Below are positions 1 to 11,843 of a DNA stretch of 64,000 nucleotides, in pieces (the stretch's first letter is position 1; every line of letters starts with the position of its first letter). A program made the position numbers and the translations under genes. The DNA is from Lithospermum erythrorhizon (Eukaryota; Streptophyta; Magnoliopsida; Boraginales; Boraginaceae), in NCBI GenBank assembly GCA_019722365.1, contig JADFUC010000662.1, positions 172,851-236,850 on the forward strand, read 5' to 3'. The notes below the pieces were generated by a model. It was given only the letters and a program-made list of their open reading frames with translations, had not been told where the DNA came from and made no database searches.

Positions 1-101
1 ATAATAGCCAACGCAGTAAACAATAAAGCTTCAGACGTGATCACAAATGATACATACAACTGCACAAGTCAACCTGTAACTATATTCCTTGATGTGCTAA
101 C

Positions 102-2236
102 CTGAGTTCTGCAGGGAACTGGGGAAGAATGTTCCTCACTGCACAGTCAAGGTATCCAGCAGCCTTCAAAAAAAGATCGATAGATGACTTCCTGCTCTCT
201 GTGTACAAATTCGCATAAGATTGATAAGAGTACAGCTCAAATCCATATGAAGCACACATAAACACGATTGAGGCGCTCTTCAAAAACAATAAGGAAAAAT
301 AAACTGGTTTCTCTAGGTCTTAGAGAGAATTCCAATATGTAGAAGTTAACACATAAATCTAAGAATACAGATGACCACATAAGACAATATGCATGTTCTC
401 AAATGACGATGACAGGTTTATTAAAATGTGATCAGTTATATGCATGTAGTGATGTAGGTGAAATTTTTTGGATGCAAAGTTTACAAAGTATTAGCTAAAG
501 TTACCAATACGTGGAGATCTGATGTGAAAGTTCTGATGAAACCATAAACATTTCATGCTCGATGTGCTAAAGTTACTATGCAAAGAATAAGACAGCTTAT
601 GCAATAATGAAATCACATCCAAGATCCCTTTCTTAAACAGACAAAAATGAGTCAGCTTACCCAAAAATGACTCACAATTCACATTCTCAAGAGTTAAGAG
701 TGAGTGACAAACACCAAACAACTATGCTTGTCATTCTTTTCAAATTCTTCTAAATTAATATAGCAGCAGAGGATTCTCTAAATGCCAAATGACTCAGTAT
801 ACATGAACTGTTATTTCTTCCAGTTATTAAAATACTCGATTACTCATCTGTTTATGATATTTCTGCAAAAAGCTGATTCCTAAGACCGTCTAGTGTGATA
901 AATTATCAATAAAAAAGCGCCTGTAACCTAACCAAGCTCCCTCCTTAAGATCGTATGTCACACAAAATGTTTTCTTATAAGTGAACTACCCACACACAGA
1001 AACGAAAATTCTATTAAAAATCTTTTTTTCAATTTTACTTTGGATTGGCAAGACACCTACTTGGTAGATTTTCAGGATGCAAATGAATCAAAACTAGTTT
1101 CAAATTCATCTGTTGCATTACAAATCAGAGGTTCCAGATACATGAGCTTGTTTGTACGTAATTTTAATGTTTAATACGAACACAATAATCTGAAGACATT
1201 ATTTCTTAACATCTAGGGCTTGATTAGTGCAGGATACACAGACGTGCTATAGTGTTGCAAACACAAAAATGCAAACCCTTTAATCTATTAAAAAAGGACA
1301 ACTTATGGTCATGCATATACTTTAAATGATCCTATACCAAACTATTTTGAGATACAGAATAAATCGAAGTGATGAAACAATGCTCCTACACTAAACTATC
1401 ATATTATTCATATATATTATCGGAAAAAGTAAGTGCCCACCTTCGGACACCTTTGGCTGATGACCATCAGAGGATGTTCTTGGAAGAAGGACTAGGTTAG
1501 CTTGAGATAACGCCAGAGTTGCCATCAAGTGTAGAACTGACAGAACTTCATACCAAGCACTAAACATTGCAGTCTCCTGAAAAAGATCGGGAAGTTAGTA
1601 AAGGAAAATCTCCGAAGTCAAAGTGCATATCATGCATGACCACACAACAAAGAAAATGATTCTTCAAATGCAAACCTCCTCCTCATCCTCTTGATTGACC
1701 CAAACAAATCGCACTTTGTGTTGTAGCGGGGACCCTGGATAATTGAAACTAAGATTCAGAACTTGCAAAACATGAAGTTACATACTTGCATCCACAGATT
1801 GCATTGTGAATTCCATATGGTTTACCATCTTTAACAAGCCCGAGGACAACTGGCAAATAATCCTCAAGCGCCTGAAGAAGATCAGCCAGGGTAGAACCTC
1901 CTGCAGGGGAAGGGGGAAAAGCATAAAAAATGAGCTTGATTCAGCAACAACATAAGTTTGATCCTCATGTTCTATCAACTAACCATGTTGAGTAGCAGAC
2001 TTTCTTCTTGTTCTTGTAATTGTTGGAGCTTCTTGGGCAGCCATTACAACTATTCTTGTTCTATAGGCTGAAAGCCGTTCCAATAGACTTTTTGGTAGAT
2101 GGTCACCGAGTGACTCGGGAAAATCAACGGGATTAGGAATCCGCAAACCGGGTACGAATACAGAAACTTCTCCAATGTTTCCTGGCCTTCTCCTGCTTCC
2201 AACCGTATCTGCAGGAGTCGATACCAGGCACCCCAT
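102..2236 (-). CDS. BRO1-domain-like protein, 5' part (gene runs off left edge)
   Basis: The only intact host gene seen. Five coding exons read leftwards: 1984-2236, 1826-1900, 1676-1734, 1441-1576 and 102-198. All have GT donors and AG acceptors and join in one frame, giving about 206 residues. The last exon ends inside an arginine codon, so the rest lies left of the window; the family is roughly 400 residues long. The start MGCLVSTP with Gly2 and Cys3 suits N-myristoylation and palmitoylation, and matches the start of plant homologues. Conserved blocks follow: RRPGNIGEVSVFVPGLRIP, then QEAPTITRTRRKSATQHGG, STLADLLQALEDYLP, FVWVNQEDEEE, and SSIDLFLKAAGYLDCAVR. BRO1 domains bind ESCRT-III subunits in the endosomal pathway. 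This plant subfamily is annotated as endosomal-targeting BRO1-like, with little known of its role. Intron 4 (199-1440) is the longest at 1.2 kb and holds no recognisable element. Confidence 0.9.
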
Positions 2237-3327
2237 ATTCTTGAAAGCCTTTAATGATAGATAATGAAACCTAGCAGAAGGATAGAGATAAACAACACGA
2301 AAGTAGGTGTTTTTCAGTTCAGCAAGTTATCAAACAAAAAACAATTGGACCAGAGATCGAGCAAGCTCAAATTGACGTAACATGAAACCTATTAGTCGAA
2401 AAGATAAATCAATTGCAGTTCTGAAAATGGTCAATAGTTTCTAGATATGCAATAATATCGACAAATTGTTATCAAAACTGATTGCCACAGAAACATTTCT
2501 GCTCAGAAACAACTTGTTCCATTTTAATAAACATTCAAAACAATTAAGCGAAAAGAATGAGTAGTCAATCAGGCAATAAGTTTGCTCACCAGATTCTTTA
2601 TCAATCACAAATAGAACTGATGAGCCATATTCTCTAGTACTCTCTGCATCGTAAAGAATTGATTCAAACAATAAAATTCAATGAAAAATAGTAAGGAGAT
2701 GAAAATAGAAGGCCAAATATAAAGGGAAAATTAAGGAAAAAGTGAAGTCAATATCACAAGAAAGGCATGAAATCAGCCAGGTGTGATGTAATTCTTTCAT
2801 CAAGAACCTACTCTATCTTGTGTTCTATTCACATTTTTAGTAAAACTAACTTAAAAGTCTCATACTTCACTTCATTTAATTACTCCAAACAGAAAAATCA
2901 AATCTTTAAACTACCCTATACAAGTTTGCTTTTTTCCTGAATATGGAACTAAAAAAGCTTTGAGTTTAAGTAACATCTTGAGTAAAGAATTGTTCAAACT
3001 GCATTTTAGCAAAGCAAACAAATAATAAAAGCAAAGGTTTCATAAAAAAACTCCTAAATACTTTTTTGGGTCATAAAAAAAGCAACCAACATCACTAGTA
3101 AATTCTGCTTAGTCAAAGGCTTATAATTAAGGGTACAGCATAAAATCAAGAAAGAAAATTCAAAAAAAAAACAGTAGAAATTGTACCTTATATAATTCAG
3201 AAGAACCCATTATTGCCATTGAGAAGAAAAAATCAAGAAATGCAAAAAAGATTGGATTTTTATGGTATTTTGGATTAATTGTTTATTGGGTTTGAACCAA
3301 AATCAAAATTCACTTAAAAAGCTCATT

Positions 3328-3330
<3 letters not shown>
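2237..3330 (-). promoter_or_regulatory. 5' leader of the BRO1-like gene with two probable introns and an upstream ORF
   Basis: Splice-like signals divide the leader. A first untranslated exon ends at 3187 with the donor AAG|GTACAA. A second exon spans about 2590-2643, with acceptor GATGCAG and donor CTG|GTGAGC. The coding exon begins near 2248 after the acceptor ATTAAAG. If spliced this way, an upstream ATG at 3219 opens a short frame of about 23 codons (MAIMGSSELYK, then a stop within the second exon), ending before the main start at 2236. The transcription start is not visible. The splice sites are inferred by eye and have no transcript support. Confidence 0.5.

Positions 3331-3367
<37 letters not shown>
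3330..3367. repeat. (AT)n microsatellite
   Basis: About 19 uninterrupted TA dinucleotides, roughly 110 bp upstream of the first ATG of the BRO1-like leader, so in or near its promoter. The 190 bp between this run and the MITE at 3557 hold nothing I recognise. Confidence 0.95.
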
Positions 3368-3370
<3 letters not shown>

Positions 3371-3556
3371 CAAACTTTTGAAGTATTAATTTGATGAATT
3401 AGAAGGGAACATTTGTCTTAATTCTCAAAGGTTGAAAAGTAGTCAGCATCATGACCATAATCATTTTTAAGTACTCTCAGATAGAGACAAATAACTTTGG
3501 GGGAAACAGTACTTTCCACTTTTTTCTACTGTGTTCAGTGTGTTTTTTAATACTTA

Positions 3557-3811
3557 CTCCATCCCAAAAAAATTGTCCCATAAATTATCCCATTTGGTTT
3601 TTTTGAGTCAAATTTTAAAAAATTCGACTACGTAATTTCACAACATGCTAGCTTAAATATACTATAATGGTATCTTGTTAGATTCGCTTTCAATATATAT
3701 TTTCTAAATATCAACTTTTATAATTTTCACGCCGTGTAATTGTAAATATTTAATTTTTTAAATGTGATTCACGACGCGAAGTCAAACGCTTCAATATTTT
3801 TATGGAGGGAG
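3557..3811. mobile_element. Stowaway-type (Tc1/mariner) MITE
   Basis: About 255 bp with terminal inverted repeats: the left end begins CTCCATCCCAAAAAAATTGT and the right end finishes TTTTTATGGAGGGAG. A TA dinucleotide flanks each side (3555-3556 and 3812-3813), the target duplication typical of Tc1/mariner. It has no coding capacity, and the CTCCNTCC start is the usual Stowaway signature. Confidence 0.85.
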
Positions 3812-3813
3812 TA

Positions 3814-5122
3814 CTATCTTCAATCCACTTTAATTTTCGTTTGACTTTTAAAATTAAACTTTAAACAACAATTATTAATTATTCATAAAAATATACTGAG
3901 TAAAAGTTATATCATTGAATTCTTTTTTTTTAAATACCTTCATAATATTAATTTTTTAATAATATAATTAAAGAGTAATTCAAAATTAAATATTTATCTC
4001 GAGCATGCGAAAAACTAATTAAAAATGAATCGAGTAAGACAAGATATACCTTATTAAATATACACAAAGCCATCACAAGTGATAATTTGGAGGGATTATT
4101 CAATTAAAAATGATTAGGGAGGGATTATTAATATTTTTAGAAGACAAAAATTAAAATAATCACTATTACAAAAAACAACATTATCCACAAATGATAATTT
4201 AATCTCCATTAAAGGGTAGTTGATTGATATCAAGGGTTGGGCGAGACGGAGATGGGAAGCATGGGGTTAAGTTGTTCGATCCTTTTTATTCGTTCGTTTT
4301 TTGTTTTTTCACATTCTTGTACCTTCGAGGAACTTGAAAATATTGATGTGACCATCATGTAAGGAGATAAATAGAATATTAACTTATAGTCAAACTTCGG
4401 ATTTCAAATATCATAATTCACTTGAAATTATCTTATTATTTGAATCCACTTTCTTATTACTATTTTGGCTTATTTAGGCTTGTTTGAATTTACCAATAAG
4501 TCAATAACCATGAGATATATAGAGTGTAGTGGATGATCATTAACTAAAAAGCATAAATGACTTGAGTTGATGGTATTTGGATTCTGAAAATTTATGAAAT
4601 GAAAAGCCAAATTTGAAAAAAGGAAAGATAAAGTGGTCATCAATGATTTATTTCGACTGTTCTACTTTGTTGGTAGCCTCTGTAATCTTTATTTAAAAGA
4701 TATTTTTGAGGTTTTTCCAGGGATGTTACATCAAGGGATTAATTATTAATAAGATTATCTGGGAATATGATAAACCTATCTATTTCGTAAAAAATTGGTC
4801 AATACCGGCCCGGTTTAATTTGTCATGGTTACTCCTTTCGTTTTCTTACTCGTCGTTCTAAACTTTAACACAATAATTAACAAATATTATCCTTTTACTT
4901 GCATACCCTCATTTATAAGAGTATTAAACATTAAAAAAACACCAAATTCTCATACAATATTCAAAATAAAGAAGAAAAAATATTTTATGAATATTTAATG
5001 TCTAGAAAATGTGTTTCTTACTAAAAGGGGCTTGTTTCATCATTTTTTTTTCACCCTCTCAAATCAATGAGTAACGAGTCTTCCACTTATCCTTTTTTTA
5101 GTCACCGACCCCTAATATGATG
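3814..5122. other. AT-rich intergenic stretch, nothing recognised
   Basis: No open reading frame with recognisable content and no clear terminal repeats. The start of a degraded MITE may be present near 4829 (ACTCCTTTCGTTTTCTTAC), but no matching right end was found. Confidence 0.6.
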
Positions 5123-6372
5123 AGAATTGAATCATGTACAGAAAATATCGTGTATTGAGAGTAATTCTTCCAAGGAAAAGCTCTCATCTTTTCGCGCCCT
5201 TCAATCCCTTCTCCTCTACATCTCGACTTTATTCTCTAACATCTTATATGATCAACTTTGCTCGATCTTCTCCTTTCATTGCTTTCTCTTTGAATCAATG
5301 ACGGAGCATTTTTTGGCACCAAAACCCACGAGGTTTACGCTGGGTGTTTGGAATCTTCTACGCCATCAAGGTTGCTCGCGCTTGCCGTGCTTCATCTTCC
5401 ACGCCCCCTAATGATTTGATGGTCGATGGTTGCTTCTTGAACCCCTTTTGCTTTTCCTGGTGTCTGCTTTCCTCATTTTCATCTCTCGCCTTCGCTTTAT
5501 TCGAAATTGGACTATTACGCGAATGATTCGAAGGGCGGCGGAAGTTTCCCGCGACGGCCGGAGTTTTGGGGTTGCTCGTTGTTCATCGGGTGCTTCAATT
5601 CATTGATCCTCATCGCTCTTCATGTTCAAGCTACTGTTTTGCAATTCCATTTGGTCTTGATGGGGCCGAGTTTGTGTGAATTTGATGTTCTTGAAGTTTG
5701 ATTTGATGATTAATGACTTGGCTTGTTTGAATCTTCATGATTCTTCAAGTTTTTGTTGTTGTTTGATGATTTCCCCATGTTTTGCTTGATGATCGTCCTT
5801 GTTCAGCGGTTTTCCTAAGGGAATTCGTGGTAGCGCCCAAGGTCAGCAAGGCGGTTCTGGGTGGTTGCCCGTGGTTGGCGAATCACGGGAAGCGCCAACG
5901 GTCGGAGCGAACGTTGGATTCGAACGGTTGGTAGTGGAACCGCTTGGAAACGAAAGGGGCGGAAGCGCAATCCGCCGCGCTTCGCTTTGACGGCACCCCT
6001 TTGGCTTCAAGACCCTTTTGGCTGGCCTCTTTCAATCTAAGCCGACTCTGGGCCGGCTTTGGCCATTTAATTACTCGCCAAGACACTTCGCTCATGACTC
6101 GACCGGCTTCGACTTGCATGTTTGCTCATGATCAATCGAATTGATCGGACTTCGAGTACGGTTTCGCCCACTTGACTCGCCCGCGCTCGACTTCATATCT
6201 ATCTGGATTTTGATGATTAATTTCAACACCGTAGCTTATCCCATGTATCACGCTTGGGGGCCCGAGAACTCCATTCGAATGATTTGTATCTCCGAATTTT
6301 TATTTTAATAAAGGATGTTAATCAAAAAAAGTAAAAAATATATATATATATAAAAAAAAGAATTGAATCATG
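5123..6372 (+). mobile_element. Retroposed cDNA of unknown source, bounded by a 14-bp target-site duplication
   Basis: The exact 14-mer AGAATTGAATCATG occurs at 5123-5136 and again at 6359-6372. Between them lie 1222 bp that end in an A-rich tail (6324-6358), with AATAAA at 6307-6312 a short way upstream of the tail. This is the structure left by LINE-type reverse transcription of a polyadenylated RNA. The body is far richer in G and C than its surroundings around 5800-6180, and only short frames are present: MTEHFLAPKPTRFTLGVWN from 5299, and another from 5507. I recognise no protein. It may be a processed pseudogene, a retroposed non-coding RNA or a defective LINE. The mechanism is well supported; the source is not. 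Confidence 0.75.
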
Positions 6373-6821
6373 CATCTCTGAATCAATGAAAAGATTTCCT
6401 AATCGCTAGATCAATTCGATATTCTTGTTCGCCTTCATTTACTCGATCTATATGAGTTATTTTTGTTTTATTTTTATAAACTTTAGCACAGTGTTTAGTT
6501 CCAATTCTATCAATCATGAAATTAAACATATGAGAGATTATTAGTTTGTTGGAAATCTTCAATAATTACTCCGTAAAATACTATAATAGCAATATATATT
6601 CTAGTAGCGAAAAAATTATACACATTCTCTTGGTTGTTAAGGAATATTTCAGAATCTTTTCGAGGTTCATCAAAACTTGATGAACAATTATGGCCGGTAA
6701 CCAAGTTCATCAACTAATGAATGTTGAATCGGTGACATTTGATATTTCTCAATACTCGTTCAATTACATATTTACATGAGGACTTAAAATATATATATAA
6801 TACAAATATGATTAGCTTGTT
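6373..6821. other. Non-coding stretch, nothing recognised
   Basis: AT-rich sequence with short chance frames only. No repeats or gene signals were seen. Confidence 0.6.
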
Positions 6822-7439
6822 TTATGGGCGGACAAGACGGATCGGGCCTCGGTTCGTTCGTTTAAGTTTAAAACTAGAACCGAATTTATTTCGGCTTGGC
6901 TCTTCTTTGGTTCGGTTCCGACGATTTCATCGGTTCTGGCTTTGATTGCTTCGCTTTTGAGACAATTTCTAGTCTATCTTGAACTCAAAATTAAGTCCTA
7001 AAGACTAAATCTAATCCACGTAATTTCAATAAACTCTTTTTAAGATTACTTATACGCTTACATACACATTCAATACACAATACCAATTTACATATCTTAG
7101 TAAGACCTATAGATTATTAGTTTTGTAAGGATTTGTATATCTTATTCCATTATAATGAACAAAGTTAAATCTAAATTCACCTTATTAAAATGTGCACATG
7201 CAAATACTACAAGATATTGAAAAGAATAATATATGAAAATTGAGAAATCTACATAAAATTTAGAAATCGGTTCTGGGCTCGCTTGGTTCGGTTATTTCCA
7301 AAGGCCGAACTCCAAATCGGTTCGGTTCTTCTTCACTAACCTAAATCGGTTCGGTTCCGATCGGTTCTAAAAATTTCGATTATTTTTTGTTCAGTTTGAG
7401 TCAATTCGGGCCGATTTTCGGATTTTGTGCACATCCCTA
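6822..7439. mobile_element. Possible non-autonomous hAT-type element remnant
   Basis: The right end reads GTGCACATCCCTA, the reverse complement of a TAGGGATGTGCAC terminus, a form common in plant hAT elements. Just inside both ends are runs built on CGGTTCGGTT (6845-6950 and 7262-7400), in partly inverted relation. The left end, near TATGGGCGGACAAGACGGAT at 6822, matches only loosely, and no 8-bp target duplication could be confirmed. Confidence 0.4.
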
Positions 7440-7530
7440 ACTGACACTCATGTCATTTTAAAAAAGAATGCTGAGATTTGTATTACTTACCATTTACATG
7501 AGGAATTAATAATTAAAATTTGGTGCAAGT

Positions 7531-8160
7531 TGTTGGAAGAAAGGCTCGAATGCCAAACTTCCTTTAGTCACTTCTCCCACGGATCAGGAACGGGGATCAT
7601 TTATTAACCTTCCCCTCATTCCTATTTCAAATTGATTCAAGGTTTTTATGAGGTATTCACTACAAGTCCTCGCACGCCATCCGTCCCATCTTAGCCGGGC
7701 TGGGTTCGGGTTTGGGTGGAGCTTTCGGACTTGTTTGTTTTTTACTGAAGTCAAAAGGTTATAACGACTTTGTCCGAGTTAAGCGCCACCTTTCCTGTCT
7801 TCCCCCTTTTTCTCTCCCAATAACTATATCAGTTATAGTTTTATTCTATAAATCATAACAGATTATTTTTTCTTCCATTCACGCTCGAATTACAAAGCAA
7901 AACCGCAACAGTAAAGCTCTCTACATTTCCAAAAAAAATCAAACGTTCACTTCTATTTTCTGGGTAAAGAACCGCGGCGAAAGTTCCAGTCGCATCACGA
8001 GTGGACGTGTCAGACGGCTGTCGTTAACCTCGGGGAGCCTAATCCAGTACGATTTACCACCGAGGTCATGTCGATAAAGCTTTCAAGGCAGTGGTCTTCT
8101 TACACTACGGTGTAGCATTAAACCGATAAGTTTTTGAGTTCAATTTATTTCATTTATTGT
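7531..8160 (+). repeat. Copia-1 5' LTR and start of leader (right limit uncertain)
   Basis: Begins with TGTTGGAAGAAAGGC at 7531. Its first 50 bp recur at 19622-19672, where the matching 3' LTR would be. The right boundary and the primer binding site could not be placed. The stretch from about 8000 to 8130 (ending ACACTACGGTGTAGCATTAA) resembles the leader of this copia group. Confidence 0.55.
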
Positions 8161-8216
8161 TATCACTTTCAATTTATTATTTCTCACAATTTGAAAGCTT
8201 TGTTTAGTGAATAACA

Positions 8217-9030
8217 ATGTCGCTTAAAGGTATTAGCGTTCTCGCCCGACTGCCTGGGTTAGAGCCTTTAGATGGTAATAATTATAAGAGGTGGTCCCAA
8301 AAGGTCTTAATATTCTTTAAGCAAATCAACAAATCTACTATGTATCGTTTAATGATCGAATTGCCCTCTTCACGGGTTCTCACGAAGAAACTCCTCCGAC
8401 ATCGCTTGTTGCAAAAAGTAATGAGGACGATAAGTTGTCAAATATGAGAAGGACAATAAACTCTAGATATCATATTCTCGAATCATATGGTTGATAATTG
8501 CTCGATCTATTCATGATACACAAATCCGCTAAGTGTTATCTCGGGGAAGCCTTTAGAAAGAAATAATGGGTCGAGGATGGGTAAGAAGTAAATATGTTGT
8601 GGGAAAATGGTTGGTTTCAACATGGTCGATGACAAATCAACTATATGCATGTTCATGTCTTCGAGAACAGGCGTGCACCGATGTTACAAATGAAGTGGAC
8701 GAAGTCGACGATATCTTCCCCGGCTAATGTTCTACTGAGAAATTTCCCATCCCGAAGTGAAGGTAAATCATCTCAAGCATAAGAAAAGAGATATGCCTCT
8801 TCAGGAGCTGATCAGTCATATGAGAACCGAGGAAGCAAATTGGCTAAAAGATAAGCTCTGACAGTACGACAATCGTGATAGTTCTACTAATGCTAATTCG
8901 TCATAAGTTGTCTCTTCTATGTCAACAGGTTCAAGTGGCAAGTGCTAATGAAACAACAACACCGGCAAATTAAGAAGCCGAATCAAAACAAGTTCCTAAA
9001 CTGTGATTCTAAGATTTAGAACATCCAAGG
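8217..9030 (+). pseudogene. Copia-1 gag remnant
   Basis: Starts MSLKGISVLARLPGLEPLDG and continues NNYKRWSQKVLIFFKQ, the N-terminal signature of plant Ty1/copia gag (LEPLDGxNYKRWSQK). The frame is lost after about 76 codons, and the rest to 9030 is broken by frameshifts and stops. Gag forms the particle that packages the element RNA. Confidence 0.75.
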
Positions 9031-9043
9031 CGGTAAGCATGCT

Positions 9044-9630
9044 ATGGGAAACAAAGGACACAGCATCTATCAACGCAACTCCCGACTCGAAACAGTTCTG
9101 GCCAAAAAGACTCCTCAAGCCCACCTTGCTGAATCAGATGATATCATTGTTGTTGTAGTGATTGAAGCAAATCTTGTTGCCAATACTAATGATTGGGTGC
9201 TTGACACGGGCACTTCCAAGCAACTTTGTACCAACAAGGAGATGTTTCAAGACTTTGGAAGAGGTTTGCCGAAGGGAGATCAAGGTTTATACGTGGTAAC
9301 TCTACCACTGCTGGTATTACGGGTAAAGGGAAGGTGTCTCTCAAGCTCATCTCTGGAAAGACCATTGCTCTTAGCAATGTTCTGTATGTTCCTACTCTGC
9401 GTCGTAACCTAGTCTCTGGTGCCTTACTGAACAAAGCTGGTCTGAAGCTCGTATTCGAGGCTGACAAAGTTGTACTTTCTCGTAGTGGAGAATTCGTAGG
9501 AAATGGGTATCTTAGTGGTGGTCTGTTTCTTTTGAATTTTGACTCTTTTATTAATAAGAAGGGTTCTACTTCTACTTATATTGTCGAGTCTTCGCTTATA
9601 TTAATCGAATCTTGGATGTTCGCACGGTAG
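9044..9630 (+). pseudogene. Copia-1 protease and gag-pre-integrase remnant
   Basis: The frame from 9044 carries the aspartic protease motif in WVLDTGTSKQLCTNKEMFQD at about 9196. A frameshift near 9260 passes the reading to the frame beginning 9226, which continues with NSTTAGITGKGKVSLKLISG, NVLYVPTLRRNLVSG, LVFEADKVVLSRSGEFVG and YIVES. These are conserved blocks of the copia protease and the region ahead of integrase. The order is normal; the frameshift makes it inactive. Confidence 0.85.
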
Positions 9631-9639
9631 ATTAGATAT

Positions 9640-10320
9640 GTTAATGTCGTCAATTAAAAGACTTAGAAATTTGTCCATAATTCCCGCATTATCTATTAAC
9701 CCGATTCTTTCTAAATGTCCAATTGTGTGTAGGCCAAATTTACAAAGAAACTACAAACCGTAACTTTGAGACAATCTAATCTACTTGACTTAATTCATAC
9801 TGACCAAGCTGATTTTAAGAATCCTAGGAGAGGTAAATATTATTGTCTTTATCGATTTATTGTTCAAAGTATACTAGAGTATATCTACTCACTACTCAGG
9901 AGTAAAAATGAGGCAGAAGAGATGTTTATCAAGTTTAAGAATGAGGTTGAAAATCAACTTGATATGAAAGTCAAAAGACTTAGTTCGATCGAAAGGAGTA
10001 ACCGATTCATTAGTAGACTTTTGTGAGAAGAATGGAATTATCCATGAAACTAGTTCTCCTTACTTACCTCAACAAAATGGGATAATCAATGAAAGAATCA
10101 AACTTTGAAAATATAACGACGCTATGTTTAAGTTCAGCCTTCCCGATGAACGCTAAAAGCAGCCCTTTCGCATGTCATATTTTTAACCGAAAATTTCATA
10201 AGAAATTAGATAAGACTTCTATGAAAGTTCGGAAGTGGTTTATCCTCCAAACTTGAGTTTTGCGAAAGGGCGCATTTCTACCAAGTGAGGCTTACCGACC
10301 CTAAGACAAACACGTGACCT
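9640..10320 (+). pseudogene. Copia-1 integrase remnant
   Basis: The frame 9766-10026 reads LLDLIHTDQADFKNPRRGKY, then SKNEAEEMFIKFKNEVENQL and VKRLSS, corresponding to the integrase core up to the stretch that normally reads as an RSDRGGEY-type motif, which is damaged here. After 10026 scattered matches continue (EKNGIIHETSSPYLPQQNG near 10030-10080) across frames. The catalytic residues cannot all be placed. Confidence 0.75.
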
Positions 10321-10328
10321 AAGCACCT

Positions 10329-11450
10329 ATGATTGCGGTATTCACTGGATATCCCTGCAATAGTGCTGCATATAGGTTTATGTCATTGTCGGATCGATTT
10401 ATTTCTAAGGCTAGAGTCGCCGAATTCTTCGAACATGTATTTCCTCTGGATAAGGATATTACCAATCTTCCCATTGTACCTAATGCACACGTTGAATCTA
10501 TTGATACTCCCGGGCATGCTAGTTGCTCTACTTCTATCAATCAAGTTGTTGAACCTCGAAAGAGTAAGAGAGCTAGAATTGAGAAATCTTTCGGAGATGA
10601 TTTTATTTCAAACTTTCTTTCAGAAATTGAATCTTATGATCTTATTAGTGATAAGATCGTTTCGACTCACATAATAGAATAGGATTCAAAGACTTATAAT
10701 GAAATAATTAAGTCAATTGATGCTAATTTTTGGATGTAGGCTATTAAGAATGGACTAGACTCTGTTGTGTCAAATCAAACTTGGAAATTAATTATCCGCC
10801 TAAAGCCAGAAGTCTATTAAGAAGAAATGGATCATTAAGAAATGACAGACTAATGATACAATAAAAGGTTTAAGCGAGACTTGTCAGAGGGCTTCACACA
10901 AAAGAAAGACATCGACATTTTGACACTTATTCTCCAAGACAGATCGCCACTACTGTAGCCTTTAATCGCTTAAATTGCTTATCGACGATCTAAGAAGGCT
11001 CCCTCATGATCTCAAAACTACATTCTTGAACGATTTAATTTTGTGAGGAAGAGATTTTATATGTCTCCTCAACCCGAGGTTTGTTGTTCAAGGTCAAGAA
11101 TAAGGCGCTATAGACTAAGAAATCACTTTATGGTCTAAAACAAGCTCCCTAAACAATGGTACGGTAAATTTGTGAGTAACGGTTACATCGTTAACAACTC
11201 GACTCTCTTTATGTATTCTAAGGTGACATTTATCTAATCAGGTGATTATTTACTCATATGTCATTTATATGTTACCTCGGGGAATACTCTTGGATGTTGT
11301 AAATAAACTAAAGAACTCGGCCATCACAATTGAGACGAAAGACTTATGGTATTAGACAAGTTATCCTAGGAATTGTAGTTGATAAAGAAACTCGGTGGCA
11401 TTCTTGCCGCCTCCCCACATGTCAAAAGGTATCAAGAAATTTAATTTTTC
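10329..11450 (+). pseudogene. Copia-1 integrase C-terminus and reverse transcriptase remnant
   Basis: The frame 10329-10682 includes NSAAYRFMSLSDRFISKARV, AEFFEHVFPLDKDITNLPIV and VEPRKSKRARIEKSFGDDF, the linker between integrase and reverse transcriptase in this copia group. After a stop at 10681 the sequence continues SKTYNEIIKSIDANFW and then degenerates. The polymerase YVDD region near 11240-11300 is only weakly readable and is broken by stops. Confidence 0.75.
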
Positions 11451-11843
11451 ATGTCATACCAAGCAGTGACTCCTTATGATCCTAGTCTACACTTGACAAA
11501 AAATTTGCCGAAAGCTGCTTTCAAATCGATTATGCTTAAAATTATTGGTAGCGCGATGTTCCTCGCGAAAATACTTAATTTATTACTGCCTACGCAATTA
11601 ATGACGAGACGTTATACAAATAATCCTAGTAGTAGTCATTGGAATGTACTTCATCATTTGCTTAAATACTTGGAGTGGACATCTCGATGCACTTTTGCAG
11701 CTTTCATATCGCTCTAGAAGGATATTGTAATGCAAAATTACTTTGCACGATTTAATCGCTTTTACTAGCGGTTATGTCCTTACCACGGGGCGGCAAATTT
11801 CTATATCTTGGAAAGCCTACTAAAAAACTTGTATGAAGATGTC
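11451..11843 (+). pseudogene. Copia-1 reverse transcriptase end and first part of RNase H
   Basis: The frame 11451-11717 carries VTPYDPSLHLTKN, KIIGSAMFL, YTNNPSSSHWNVLHHLLKYL and W, the conserved tail of copia reverse transcriptase. RNase H follows in broken frames (EGYCNAK near 11722, and TTGRQISISWKAY ending near 11825). The domain then stops at the copia-2 LTR starting 11844, and its continuation lies at 18740. Confidence 0.8.

Noticed and set aside
2441..2671. A 76-codon minus-strand frame with a plausible peptide
   Set aside because: It lies across a leader exon and its flanking introns of the BRO1-like gene, and has splice sites inside it. It is not a protein gene.
4829..5090. A possible third Stowaway MITE
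   Set aside because: The left end resembles one, but no right terminal repeat or second TA could be matched.
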